Source of the DNA: Bacteroidaceae bacterium
GTDB lineage: Bacteria > Bacteroidota > Bacteroidia > Bacteroidales > Bacteroidaceae
Length of the DNA stretch: 63,076 bases
Reading direction: 5' to 3'
Assembly (NCBI GenBank): GCA_017540585.1
Contig: JAFYAT010000010.1
Coordinates: 1-63,076, forward strand
Shown one piece after another: positions 33,442-41,889 of this stretch (position 1 is the stretch's first letter; the number at the start of each line of letters is the position of its first letter). The translations under genes were made by a program, and so were the position numbers. The notes below the pieces were generated by a model. The model was given only the letters and a program-made list of their open reading frames with translations, was not told where the DNA came from and searched no databases.

Positions 33442-34427
33442 TGAGAAAAATCTTTCTAATAATACTGGCAATAGGACTTCTTTGCGCTTGCGACAGCACT
33501 CCGAGCGGAGTGATATCAAAAGGCAAGATGGAAGACTTGCTCTTCGACTTCCACATAGCCCAGAGTATGATATACGACATGAGCGCAGCGGAACAGGAAG
33601 AGAAAAGTCAGGAGTATATAGATGCCGTATTCAGAAAATACGGTGTGACACAGGAGGATTTTGACTCATCACTCGTATGGTACAGTCGTCATCCAGATGA
33701 GTACCACAAGCTGTACGTAAACATCAAGGAGAGGTACGACAAGTTGAACAGCGAGCTTCAGATCCAGAATGGTAACAAGGATATGATGGCAGTCTTCTCT
33801 ACAGGAGGCGACACCACCAATATCTGGGGAGCACAAAAACTTCTCGTTCTTCGCAACAACGATCTCCTCAACAAGGAGACGTTCTCCATCAAGGCTGACA
33901 CAAGTTTCCACAAGGCTGATTCCTACATCCTGATGTGCAAGGTCGGCTTGCTTCTTGAAAACAGGAATGAGCGTAGCGAATACGTAGCCATCGGTATGTC
34001 AATCAAATACAAGGATGGCACAACTGAAGGATATTCACGTCAGGCATCAACCAACGATAAGATTCAGATTACCATAGCATCAAAGGACTCTGTCGAAATC
34101 GAAAAGGTGACAGGCTTCTTCTACTTCAAGGGTAACCAGCACTATCGTAGTACAGCCTTCATTGATGACATCCAGCTTTTCCGTATGCACAAGCAGGCAA
34201 CGCCAGCAGAGCCTGAAGTTAAGATAGATTCTACAAAACTCAAGATTGAGAAGATTGACACAGTCCAAGTTATCAAAACGGACACTCTCCCACACGAGCG
34301 CATCAACCCAGATGAGCTTCTTGAGCGAAGCAATCATAGAAAGAGAACAATCGACATCAAAGCTGCTCCTGAAATACGTACTCCTAACACGTATGGAAGA
34401 AGAAAGGCTAAGAAAGCAAGTCGGTAG
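33441..34427 (+). CDS. DUF4296 lipoprotein
   Basis: 328 residues from the ATG overlapping the lspA stop (33441). MRKIFLIILAIGLLCAC is a lipoprotein signal with cysteine at 17. The next part, GKMEDLLFDFHIAQSMIYDM, is the DUF4296 helical pattern (residues about 27-110, ending FDSSLVWYSRHPDEYHKLY). The C-terminal part is beta-rich, then a lysine-rich tail (RRKAKKASR). The role is unknown; it commonly follows lspA in this phylum. The 34428-34588 gap holds A/T repeats and a C/G hairpin (CTCCCCCacGGGGGAG). Confidence 0.8.
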   Translation: MRKIFLIILAIGLLCACDSTPSGVISKGKMEDLLFDFHIAQSMIYDMSAAEQEEKSQEYIDAVFRKYGVTQEDFDSSLVWYSRHPDEYHKLYVNIKERYDKLNSELQIQNGNKDMMAVFSTGGDTTNIWGAQKLLVLRNNDLLNKETFSIKADTSFHKADSYILMCKVGLLLENRNERSEYVAIGMSIKYKDGTTEGYSRQASTNDKIQITIASKDSVEIEKVTGFFYFKGNQHYRSTAFIDDIQLFRMHKQATPAEPEVKIDSTKLKIEKIDTVQVIKTDTLPHERINPDELLERSNHRKRTIDIKAAPEIRTPNTYGRRKAKKASR

Positions 34428-34588
34428 ATAATTGACAATTGATAATTGAAAATTATTTTTAGCCACGATACATAAATAAAACAACAGAGTGTAATCTGGC
34501 TTAAAAGGCAAAATCATACACTCATTATTAAAACATCTTCTCCGGATGGCATTCTCCCCCACGGGGGAGTTAGAAGGGGGCCTTCACT

Positions 34589-34927
34589 ATGCGACGAATA
34601 GCAGCAAACATAGTATATATCAATAACGACAAAGAGTTCCACAAGAATCATATTGTGGAACTCTTTGACGATATGGTGGTAAACCATTATAATATAAGTG
34701 AAGAACTTGCCATGACAGAATGGCTCGGTGGTATGCTTCTTCTTACCACAGCCTCAGACGTTGACCTCACGCAGATCGACAGCATAGAGGAGTTCTACGA
34801 AGCCGCCAACGCTTGTGAGCAACACGATATGCGCATGCACGCATACCATCTGAACAAGGTATTATCCCCTACGGCGAAATTCAGCGCAGACAATGGCTGT
34901 GGCAATTGCCACATTAAGCGACTCTGA
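34589..34927 (+). CDS. Small conserved hypothetical protein
   Basis: 112 residues with the pattern MRRIAANIVYINNDKEFHKN, HIVELFDDMVVNHYNISEEL, AMTEWLGGMLLL. I recognise this as a small Bacteroidales family of unknown function (N-terminal strand pair and the TEWLGG motif); no catalytic motif is visible. The last 22 codons lie antisense to the end of the RNA methyltransferase gene (66-bp convergent overlap, 34862-34927), so the final residues (GCGNCHIKRL) may be recent extension. The true stop of the ancestral gene may have been earlier. Confidence 0.55.
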   Translation: MRRIAANIVYINNDKEFHKNHIVELFDDMVVNHYNISEELAMTEWLGGMLLLTTASDVDLTQIDSIEEFYEAANACEQHDMRMHAYHLNKVLSPTAKFSADNGCGNCHIKRL

Positions 34928-35620
34928 TGTCTCCCGACCCTCCGGGTAATTCGGAATATAGAGACGCTCGTTAACCAAACTGCCGACCTCGTCGGACACG
35001 CCTCGTCCCTCATTTCCCATGATGATGACGCCATGGTTGGTGAGAGTCTTCGAATACATATTCTCGCCATCAAGGAAAGTACCATAAATAGGCACTCCAT
35101 TGGCAGAAGACAACTCGCTTGCAAGATCGACATAATGAACCTTCACACGTGCTACGCCTCCCATCGTTGCTTGTACGGTCTTAGGATTATAGATGTCTGC
35201 ACTACCCTTTGAACAGAAGATATGTTCTATTCCGAACCAGTCGGCAAGACGAACTATCGTGCCAAGATTACCAGGATTCTGTACATCATCAAGGGCAATA
35301 CATAGATTATCCTTTGCCACATCTGAGATATGGGCATCATACTCAGGCTGACGGAACACGGCAAGCACCTTCTGCGGAGTCTCAAGGAAACTCACCTTGC
35401 GCAGTTCGTCTTCTGTAACCGTATCTACCGCACAATCCGTAGGGATGAACCTACAATTATCATTTATCCATTCATCCACTCCAGCCACATAGACGCACGT
35501 CATTACAGTAAGGAGATCGCCCACGAGTTTAGGTCCTTCGGCAACGAAGACTCCCTCCTGTTTTCGATACTTCTTTTGTTCGAGCGAATGAATGTATTTA
35601 ATTCTATTTTTGCTAATCAT
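34862..35620 (-). CDS. SpoU/TrmH-family RNA 2'-O-methyltransferase
   Basis: 252 residues from ATG 35620 (MISKNRIKYIHSLEQKKYRK). SpoU motifs: ALDDVQNPGNLGTIVRLADW (motif 1, NPGN), FCSKGSADIYNPKTVQATMG, and the knot region NEGRGVSDEV...IPNYPEGRETSESLNVAIAT that binds SAM. The N-terminal segment is the RNA-binding L30e-like domain (EGVFVAEGPKLVGDL). It probably methylates rRNA or tRNA ribose; the target is not determined. The -7 box ends 4 nt before the ATG, so the transcript is probably leaderless. Confidence 0.9.
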   Translation of the reverse strand: MISKNRIKYIHSLEQKKYRKQEGVFVAEGPKLVGDLLTVMTCVYVAGVDEWINDNCRFIPTDCAVDTVTEDELRKVSFLETPQKVLAVFRQPEYDAHISDVAKDNLCIALDDVQNPGNLGTIVRLADWFGIEHIFCSKGSADIYNPKTVQATMGGVARVKVHYVDLASELSSANGVPIYGTFLDGENMYSKTLTNHGVIIMGNEGRGVSDEVGSLVNERLYIPNYPEGRETSESLNVAIATAIVCAEFRRRG

Positions 35621-35624
35621 ACGG

Positions 35625-35632
35625 CAAAGATA
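35625..35632 (-). promoter_or_regulatory. -7 box giving a leaderless transcript
   Basis: Minus strand TATCTTTG (35632 to 35625) followed by CCGT and the ATG at 35620. Transcription should start at or next to the A of the start codon. Confidence 0.6.
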
Positions 35633-35676
35633 GAACATAATATTGATAAAATTTTGTTCTTTAGCATAAAATCTCG

Positions 35677-35684
35677 TACCTTTG
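35677..35684 (+). promoter_or_regulatory. -7 box for the Omp85 gene
   Basis: TACCTTTG, 19 nt upstream of the ATG at 35704; divergent from 35625-35632. Confidence 0.6.
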
Positions 35685-35703
35685 GGTGTTTTTAGCAATA
35701 ACA

Positions 35704-38004
35704 ATGACCACATTTCGCATACATATAATCACAATACTGTTGTCAGCAGCCATACTCACGTCATGCTCAGTTGACAGATTCATCCCTGAGGAGCAATACC
35801 TACTCAAGGATGCGAGTATCAATACCAATGACAATAGCAAGGTGACAAAGGAGTTATCGCTCAAGAACTACATCAAACAGACACCAAACACAAAAATCTT
35901 CGGTGTCAAGTTTCCGCTGAAGATATACTGTCTCTCTGGCAAGAATGATTCACGATGGTACAACAAGATGCTACGCAAAATTGGTGAAGACCCCGTTCTC
36001 TACAACGAGTCATCCGCCCTTCAGAGCAGCGAGGCTATGGAACAGGTTCTGCGCAACTCTGGCTACATGAAGGCAGAAGTCACTCCCGTCAAGAGCATCA
36101 ACAAAAAGAAACTGTCACTCCAGTATAACGTCAATCTCGGTGAGATGTACTACATCCGCAATGTGCGACGAGAGACACAGGATGATGCCATACGTGACAT
36201 CATCTGTGGCATTGACACACTTGACTCATGGATTCGTCCTGGAGCAGTATTCAACATCAACAATATCAACGAGGAGCGTTCACGTATAGCCAACAAACTC
36301 AGGAGCATCGGCTACTACAAGTTTACCAAGCAGGACATAACATTCGTAGCTGACACAACACTTGAGAGTACAAATGTGGATGTGACGATACGCATCAACC
36401 AGCATCTTGAAAACGGACGTTCACTCCCAGAGAACCATAAGCCATACTACATAGGCGATGTTCGTTTCCTTCTTGAGACAACGGCTGACGACACAACTGG
36501 ATGCAACCATGAATTCTTCCGTGGCATAGAACTCGTATCTAAGGGTTCGAGACATTTCCGTCGAAACATGCTATACGCCAACACACAGTTCCGTAGTGGC
36601 GACCTCTATAACGACAAGTATCTCAAGAACACATACACCAACTTCACAAGTCTTCCTGCCGTGTCATACTCCAACGTAAGACTGAAGGAAAGACCAGGTA
36701 CTGACACTCTTGACGTTGATATAATCGCAAACCGTGGCAAACTGTTCCATACCGAGGCTTCACTCGAAGGAACGAATACGGCTGGCGACTTAGGTGCTGC
36801 AGCTTCTGCCATGTTACAGATAAAGAACATATTCAAGGGTTCGGAGACATTCACATTCAAGGTGCGTGGTGCATACGAAGCGATAACTGGACTCGAAGGC
36901 TATGACGGCACATCATTCCGTGAGATTGGCTACGAGGCAAAGATTACGTTCCCGTCATTCCTCCTTCCGTTCGTCAAGCGTGACTGGGGAATGCTCCACC
37001 ACGCAAGTTCAGAGATTGCTTTTCAATCAAACACACAGAACCGTCCTGAGTTTAACCGTCGCGTGTTCACAGCAGCATGGCGATACAGATGGAGCAGCAT
37101 GAGCCAGAGCATACAGCACAAATTCGACCTCCTTGAGGTCAACTACGTCTATATGCCTTGGATTTCTGGTACGTTCAAGGAGCAATACCTCGACTCCATC
37201 GGTAAGACAAATGCCATTCTCAAGTACAACTACGAGAATATCCTGATTACCAAGTTAGGATACACATACTCTTACAACTCACTCGGACACCGTATGCAGA
37301 CATACGGACAGGATGCCTACACCTTCAAGTGGAACATTGAAACATCAGGCAATATGCTCAAGTTGCTCACGAGTGCCGTCAACGGAAAGAAGAACGATGC
37401 AGGTCAGTACACCTTCTGCGGCATAGCCTTTGCCCAGTACATCAAGACCGACCTCGACTTCGGCAAGAGTATCAAGATAGACAAGAACAACTCGGTAGCC
37501 TTCCACATAGCAGGAGGCGTTGCATATCCTTACGGCAACTCCAACATCCTTCCATTTGAGAAGCGTTACTTTGCAGGAGGAGCAAATAGCGTGCGTGGTT
37601 GGTCTGTACGCTCACTCGGTCCGGGTCGCTACAACGGAACAGATAAGGGCATCAACTTCATCAACCAGTCAGGTGACGTTAAGCTCGACATGAGTATGGA
37701 GTACCGTACCCATCTCTTCTGGAAATTCAACGGAGCATTCTTTATTGACGCAGGAAATATCTGGACGATAAAGGAATACGATGACCAGCCAGGCGGTGCT
37801 TTCCGTCTCGACTCATTCCTTCAGGAGATAGCCTTCAGCTATGGTCTTGGACTAAGAATGAGTCTTGACTTCTTCACCCTGCGCCTCGATGCGGGTATGA
37901 AAGCCATCAACCCAGCCTATACAGGCATAGACCACTACCCTCTCATCCGTCCTAACCTCTCACGCGACTTCGCCTTCCACTTCGCTGTGGGACTCCCGTT
38001 CTGA
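35704..38004 (+). CDS. Omp85 (BamA/TamA) family outer-membrane protein
   Basis: 766 residues from ATG 35704 (MTTFRIHIITILLSAAILTS then C, a lipoprotein-type signal); an upstream GTG six codons earlier is possible but worse. The N-terminal half has POTRA-like segments (SALQSSEAMEQVLRNSGYMK, NEERSRIANKLRSIGYYKFT). The C-terminal half is a 16-strand barrel containing the hallmark FAGGANSVRGWSVRSLGPG (VRGW/F motif) and ending FAFHFAVGLPF. Members insert or secrete outer-membrane proteins. The lipidated N-terminus matches the Bacteroidetes BamA/TamA-like subgroup; which substrate it serves is unknown. Monocistronic. Confidence 0.85.
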   Translation: MTTFRIHIITILLSAAILTSCSVDRFIPEEQYLLKDASINTNDNSKVTKELSLKNYIKQTPNTKIFGVKFPLKIYCLSGKNDSRWYNKMLRKIGEDPVLYNESSALQSSEAMEQVLRNSGYMKAEVTPVKSINKKKLSLQYNVNLGEMYYIRNVRRETQDDAIRDIICGIDTLDSWIRPGAVFNINNINEERSRIANKLRSIGYYKFTKQDITFVADTTLESTNVDVTIRINQHLENGRSLPENHKPYYIGDVRFLLETTADDTTGCNHEFFRGIELVSKGSRHFRRNMLYANTQFRSGDLYNDKYLKNTYTNFTSLPAVSYSNVRLKERPGTDTLDVDIIANRGKLFHTEASLEGTNTAGDLGAAASAMLQIKNIFKGSETFTFKVRGAYEAITGLEGYDGTSFREIGYEAKITFPSFLLPFVKRDWGMLHHASSEIAFQSNTQNRPEFNRRVFTAAWRYRWSSMSQSIQHKFDLLEVNYVYMPWISGTFKEQYLDSIGKTNAILKYNYENILITKLGYTYSYNSLGHRMQTYGQDAYTFKWNIETSGNMLKLLTSAVNGKKNDAGQYTFCGIAFAQYIKTDLDFGKSIKIDKNNSVAFHIAGGVAYPYGNSNILPFEKRYFAGGANSVRGWSVRSLGPGRYNGTDKGINFINQSGDVKLDMSMEYRTHLFWKFNGAFFIDAGNIWTIKEYDDQPGGAFRLDSFLQEIAFSYGLGLRMSLDFFTLRLDAGMKAINPAYTGIDHYPLIRPNLSRDFAFHFAVGLPF

Positions 38005-38184
38005 CATACAAGCCCCCTCAAAAGACAACAGGGCAACCAGAAAACTGATTACCCTGCGATGCAACGTGCCGTAGCACATGCTTTCCTTTGTTAAGGACAC
38101 GGCAAAATTATAAACTTTATCTCACTTAACCAAGGAATTAAGCAAGATTTTAACCTTTGGTTGCAAAAATATCACTTTAAATCC

Positions 38185-38215
38185 TTGGTTGACAAGAAAA
38201 GAAGGTGTACCTTTG
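38185..38215 (+). promoter_or_regulatory. -33/-7 promoter of the small RNA
   Basis: TTG at 38185-38187, a 20-nt spacer, and TACCTTTG at 38208-38215: a full match to the Bacteroidetes TTG-N19-21-TAnnTTTG layout. Confidence 0.7.
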
Positions 38216-38219
38216 CAAA

Positions 38220-38356
38220 GCATCGGAAGATGTAGGGATGGGATTTTATCCTGTACCGCCTTGGCGAGTCCATGACTCGCTTTCTATGCAATTTGAATGA
38301 CAAGTTGCACCGTCTTACTTAAATAAGCCGCAGTTTTTCTGCGGCTTTATTTTTTG
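38220..38356 (+). ncRNA. Structured small RNA, unassigned
   Basis: A full promoter (38185-38215) is followed by about 130 nt with four consecutive stems. Stem 1: GTAGGGAT / ATCCTGTAC (38232-38256). Stem 2: GCGAGTC-CAT-GACTCGC (38264-38280). Stem 3: TGCAATTTG / CAAGTTGCA (38287-38309). Stem 4: the terminator AAGCCGCAG-TTTTT-CTGCGGCTT (38325-38347), then TATTTTTTG. The only ORF (20 codons from 38239) disrupts stems 1-3 and has no support. I do not recognise it as 6S, SRP or tmRNA. It lies between the Omp85 and aspS genes, with its own promoter and terminator, so it is not an aspS leader. Confidence 0.7.
38325..38356 (+). terminator. Terminator of the small RNA
   Basis: Nine-pair GC-rich stem AAGCCGCAG / CTGCGGCTT, five-T loop, then TATTTTTT. 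Confidence 0.85.
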
Positions 38357-38372
38357 ACTCACATGAGACTAA

Positions 38373-38403
38373 GTATTGACTAAGTATAGACTAACTACTG
38401 ACC
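38373..38403. repeat. Short 11-bp periodic array
   Basis: GTATTGACTAA, GTATAGACTAA and CTACTGAC begin at 38373, 38384 and 38395. Same motif and period as at 27319-27384. It is followed by C/G hairpins (CCCTCCCCtataGGGAGGG, CTCCCCCttGGGGGAG) to 38490, and A/T-rich DNA with many ACTTA repeats up to aspS. Confidence 0.75.
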
Positions 38404-38598
38404 CTCCCCAGCCCTCCCCTATAGGGAGGGAGTTAAGTTACCTTGTTTGTCACGCCTCTCCCCCTTGGGGGAGCTGGAGGGGGCTTTGAACTCATAAACT
38501 TACTAAGCTAAGAACTAAAAAACTTACAAACTCACGAACTTAAAAACTCAAAATCCCAAAAACTTAAAAACTTATGCACACGTTTCACTTTTTTCCGC

Positions 38599-38606
38599 TA
38601 TCTTTG
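38599..38606 (+). promoter_or_regulatory. -7 box for aspS
   Basis: TATCTTTG, 29 nt upstream of the ATG at 38636. Confidence 0.7.
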
Positions 38607-38635
38607 CACGGAAAATATAAATACAACATAAAAAT

Positions 38636-40423
38636 ATGTACAGATCACATACAGCAGGAGAACTTCGTCTCTCCGATGCAGGCAAGACAGTGACTCTTGC
38701 AGGATGGGTACAGCGCACACGAAAGATGGGTGCCTTGACATTCGTTGACCTTCGTGACCGCTACGGCATTACCCAGCTCGTCTTCAACGAGGAAACAAAT
38801 GCCGAACTTTGCGCAGAAGCAAACAAGCTTGGACGTGAGTTCGTAATCCAAGTAACAGGTGTAGTGGCTGAACGCTACTCAAAGAACCAGAACATTCCAA
38901 CAGGAGAGATTGAAATCAACGTGAACGAGCTTGTCGTTCTCAACAAGTCAATCACTCCTCCATTCACTATCGAGGACGAGAGCGACGGTGGTGACGATAT
39001 ACGTATGAAGTACCGCTACCTCGACCTCCGTCGTAACGCTGTACGCAAGAACCTTGAGCTTCGTCACAAGTTCTGCATCGCAGTACGCAATTACCTCTCT
39101 AACCTTGGATTCCTTGAGGTTGAGACTCCAATGCTTATCGGTTCTACTCCAGAAGGTGCACGCGACTTCATCGTACCTTCACGCATGAACCCAGGACAGT
39201 TCTACGCTCTTCCACAGTCTCCTCAGACACTCAAGCAGCTTCTCATGGTGGCAGGTTTCGACCGCTACTTCCAGATTGTAAAGTGTTTCCGTGACGAGGA
39301 CCTCCGTGCTGACCGTCAGCCAGAGTTCACACAGATTGACTGCGAGATGTCATTCGTTACACAGGAGGACATCATCCAGACATTCGAGGGTATGGCAAAG
39401 CACCTCTTCAAGGAGCTTCGCGGTGTTGAACTCAACGAGCCATTCCTCCGTCTCCCATGGATTGAGTGTATGAAGCGTTTCGGTTCAGACAAGCCAGATA
39501 TGCGTTTCGGCATGGAGTTTGTTGAGCTCAAGACTACAGGCAAGGATGGCGACGCTAATATCTTCCCTGCAGGATTCTCAGTATTCGACGAGGCAGCATA
39601 CGTAGGTGGTATCTGCGCTACAGGCTGTGCATCATATACACGTAAGGATATCGACAAACTCACAGAGTGGGTTAAGCGTCCACAGATTGGCGCAAAGGGT
39701 CTCGTATATGCACGTGTTGCAGAGGATGGTTCAGTCAAGTCTTCTGTTGACAAGTTCTACGGTCAGGACACACTCCAGGCTATCAAGGAGAAGATGAACG
39801 CACAGCCAGGCGACCTCATCCTTATCCTCTGTGGCGACGATGCAATGAAGACACGCAAGCAGCTTTGCGAACTTCGTCTTGAGATGGGTGAGCGTCTCGG
39901 TCTCCGCGACAAGAACAAGTTTGCCCTTCTTTGGGTTACAGAGTTCCCAATGTTCGAGTGGAGCGACGAGGAAAACCGTCTCATGGCTATGCACCACCCA
40001 TTCACACATCCAATGGACGAGGATATTCCAATGCTCGACACAGACCCAGCAGCAGTACGTGCTGATGCATACGACATGGTATGTAACGGTATCGAAGTCG
40101 GTGGTGGTTCAATCCGTATCCACGACCCTAAGCTTCAGGCTAAGATGTTCGAGACTCTCGGTTTCACGCCAGAGAAGGCAGAGGAGCAGTTCGGCTTCCT
40201 CATGAACGCATTCAAGTACGGTGCACCTCCTCATGGTGGTCTCGCTTACGGTCTCGACCGTTGGGTATCAATCTTCGCAGGTCTCGACTCTATCCGCGAC
40301 TGTATCGCATTCCCTAAGAACAACAGCGGACGTGATGTCATGCTCGATGCTCCATCATTCGTTGACCAGAAGCAGCTCGACGAGGACTTTATTGCCATCA
40401 ACCTCCCAAAGGACAATGAGTAA
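38636..40423 (+). CDS. aspS: Aspartyl-tRNA synthetase
   Basis: 595 residues, normal for a bacterial-type AspRS (about 590, with the GAD insert). Class II enzyme that charges tRNA-Asp. Motifs: N-terminal OB fold [20 protein letters not shown] (anticodon binding), motif 2 [23 protein letters not shown]-domain region [20 protein letters not shown], and motif 3 [13 protein letters not shown]. Start at ATG 38636. Monocistronic with its own promoter and a terminator at 40474-40505. Highly expressed codon use. Confidence 0.98.
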   Translation: MYRSHTAGELRLSDAGKTVTLAGWVQRTRKMGALTFVDLRDRYGITQLVFNEETNAELCAEANKLGREFVIQVTGVVAERYSKNQNIPTGEIEINVNELVVLNKSITPPFTIEDESDGGDDIRMKYRYLDLRRNAVRKNLELRHKFCIAVRNYLSNLGFLEVETPMLIGSTPEGARDFIVPSRMNPGQFYALPQSPQTLKQLLMVAGFDRYFQIVKCFRDEDLRADRQPEFTQIDCEMSFVTQEDIIQTFEGMAKHLFKELRGVELNEPFLRLPWIECMKRFGSDKPDMRFGMEFVELKTTGKDGDANIFPAGFSVFDEAAYVGGICATGCASYTRKDIDKLTEWVKRPQIGAKGLVYARVAEDGSVKSSVDKFYGQDTLQAIKEKMNAQPGDLILILCGDDAMKTRKQLCELRLEMGERLGLRDKNKFALLWVTEFPMFEWSDEENRLMAMHHPFTHPMDEDIPMLDTDPAAVRADAYDMVCNGIEVGGGSIRIHDPKLQAKMFETLGFTPEKAEEQFGFLMNAFKYGAPPHGGLAYGLDRWVSIFAGLDSIRDCIAFPKNNSGRDVMLDAPSFVDQKQLDEDFIAINLPKDNE

Positions 40424-40473
40424 CTACTAATGAGTAATGAGTAATATATTTACTCACTACGAAATAAACATCA

Positions 40474-40506
40474 AGGCAGGAACAACAAAACGTTCCTGCC
40501 TTTTTC
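40474..40506 (+). terminator. aspS terminator
   Basis: AGGCAGGAAC and GTTCCTGCCT pair around ACAAAAC, followed by TTTT. Confidence 0.85.
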
Positions 40507-40680
40507 ATGCCACAACTGCAATCATAATATGTTTCTTTTATTTTTCACTTCCCACTTTTCACTTCCCTATTTTCACTCACAAATTACCTAAATCTTAATT
40601 ATTAATTCACAAATCTCAACTTTTTCAACTTTTTCTTCAAAAAAAAATGGCTTAACGCTTGCCAATTCGGCAAAAGTCCT

Positions 40681-40688
40681 TACCTTTG
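40681..40688 (+). promoter_or_regulatory. -7 box for tRNA-Lys
   Basis: TACCTTTG, about 48 nt before the first base of the tRNA. The 40507-40680 stretch is A/T rich and holds no other feature I can name. Confidence 0.6.
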
Positions 40689-40735
40689 CACCGCAATTGA
40701 GAAAAACAACAAATTGTGGCTCTCAAAACAAGCAT

Positions 40736-40808
40736 GCGTCCTTAGCTCAGCTGGTAGAGCAATTGACTCTTAATCAATGGGTCCAGGGTTCGAGCCCCTG
40801 AGGGCGTA
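40736..40808 (+). tRNA. tRNA-Lys (anticodon CTT)
   Basis: A full cloverleaf: acceptor GCGTCCT paired with AGGGCGT (with G-T wobbles), D arm GCTCAGCTGGTAGAGC, anticodon stem ATTGA/TCAAT with loop CTCTTAA and anticodon CTT, T arm CAGGG-TTCGAGC-CCCTG, discriminator A at 40808. CCA is not encoded. The downstream MBL gene starts 61 nt later and is probably read from the same promoter. Confidence 0.95.
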
Positions 40809-40869
40809 CAAAGAGGAGGATAACATTTGTCTTCCTCTTTTTTTATACAACAAAGAACAGAAAACACTC

Positions 40870-41670
40870 ATGCTCACATTTTTCAGTTTCGGAAGCGGCA
40901 GTTGTGGCAACTGCTATTACATAAGCACTGGAACCGACGCCATCATCGTTGATGCAGGCGTGGGCATTAGGCGTTTTAAAAAGAATGTGCGCGAATATGG
41001 GCTCAACACATCTATCATACGTGGAGTACTCATCACACATGACCATGCCGACCATATCAAGAACGCAGGACTGTTGAGCAATGAATACCATGTACCCGTG
41101 TATGCCACAGCACCCGTACACGAAGGCATCAACCGCAACTATCAGGTCAAGAACAAGGTTGACGGAGAGTATGCACGCACCATCACACCAGACGAGTCAT
41201 TCGAGGTAGGGCCATTCAAGGCTACGCCATTCCTTCTCCCTCACGATGCCTCACAGAACGTGGGCTATATGTTGGAGATAGACGACACTACCTTCACAGT
41301 GATGACCGACGTAGGTGCCGTGACAGACAACGTGAACAAGTATATCCGTATGTCACACAACCTTGTCATCGAGGCAAATTACGATACCGAGATGCTCAAG
41401 CAGGGACGCTACCCTGCCATCCTCAAGCAGCGCATCTGCTCAGGCAACGGACACCTTGCCAACACACAGACAGCAGAAGCACTCTCAGCCAATTTTCACG
41501 AGAATCTCAAACGTGTATGGCTATGCCACCTCAGCGAAGAGAACAACCATCCTGAGTTGGCACGCAAGACCATTGACACCCATCTCCGTTCATTCGGTAT
41601 CATAGCTGGAGTAGATTTCCAACTTGAGGTATTGAGAAGAAAGATTCCGACAGGACCATTCAACCTGTAA
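40870..41670 (+). CDS. MBL-fold metallohydrolase (YycJ/WalJ-like)
   Basis: 266 residues from ATG 40870 (MLTFFSFGSGSCGNCYYIST); a longer frame would start inside the tRNA. The GSGSCGNCYYI opening and the metal motif LITHDHADHIKNAG (HxHxDH) match the YycJ/WalJ group of beta-lactamase-fold hydrolases, which are linked to nucleic-acid processing or cell-wall control. Further ligands lie in VMTDVGAVTDNV, EANYDTEML and LCHLSEENNHPELA. Cytoplasmic. It ends 15 nt before the palindrome at 41686-41727, which may be its terminator. Confidence 0.85.
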   Translation: MLTFFSFGSGSCGNCYYISTGTDAIIVDAGVGIRRFKKNVREYGLNTSIIRGVLITHDHADHIKNAGLLSNEYHVPVYATAPVHEGINRNYQVKNKVDGEYARTITPDESFEVGPFKATPFLLPHDASQNVGYMLEIDDTTFTVMTDVGAVTDNVNKYIRMSHNLVIEANYDTEMLKQGRYPAILKQRICSGNGHLANTQTAEALSANFHENLKRVWLCHLSEENNHPELARKTIDTHLRSFGIIAGVDFQLEVLRRKIPTGPFNL

Positions 41671-41685
41671 TAATTGATAATTGAT

Positions 41686-41727
41686 AATTAAGCCATTCGG
41701 AACAGAGCGTATCCGAATGGCTTAATT
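41686..41727. repeat. Dispersed palindrome / terminator-like stem, copy 2
   Basis: AATTAAGCCATTCGG (41686-41700) and CCGAATGGCTTAATT (41713-41727) with a 12-nt loop; the stem extends to 18 bp with ATA/TAT outside. It is identical in its stem to 410-448. Here it probably ends transcription of the MBL gene. Confidence 0.8.
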
Positions 41728-41856
41728 ATTTATTACTCACTAATAATTCCTCATTCCTAATTCGTATTTTGTTAATTTTCCTCAAATTTTACCCAAACAA
41801 CGTTCTCAAAATCTTAAATATATTGAAAAACTTGCAATTTTGTCGCATTTTTTATA

Positions 41857-41864
41857 TATCTTTG
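41857..41864 (+). promoter_or_regulatory. -7 box for the GT5-like gene
   Basis: TATCTTTG, 25 nt upstream of the ATG at 41890. Confidence 0.7.
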
Positions 41865-41889
41865 CATTACTTTTCGTAAAATATCGACA

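Noticed and set aside
34589-34927. Rejecting the small TEWLGG protein as spurious
   Set aside because: I kept it because its N-terminal pattern and TEWLGG motif match a known small family; only its last residues are doubtful.
38239-38301. 20-codon leader peptide in the small RNA
   Set aside because: It would need to melt stems 1-3, has no start context, and the region has its own terminator 240 nt before the aspS promoter.
38220-38356. 6S RNA, SRP RNA or tmRNA
   Set aside because: Too short, with no central bubble of 6S, no SRP domain-IV core and no tRNA-like ends.
40777-40869. Start of the MBL gene inside the tRNA
   Set aside because: The frame would overlap the tRNA; the conserved start is MLTFFSFGSGSCGNC at 40870.
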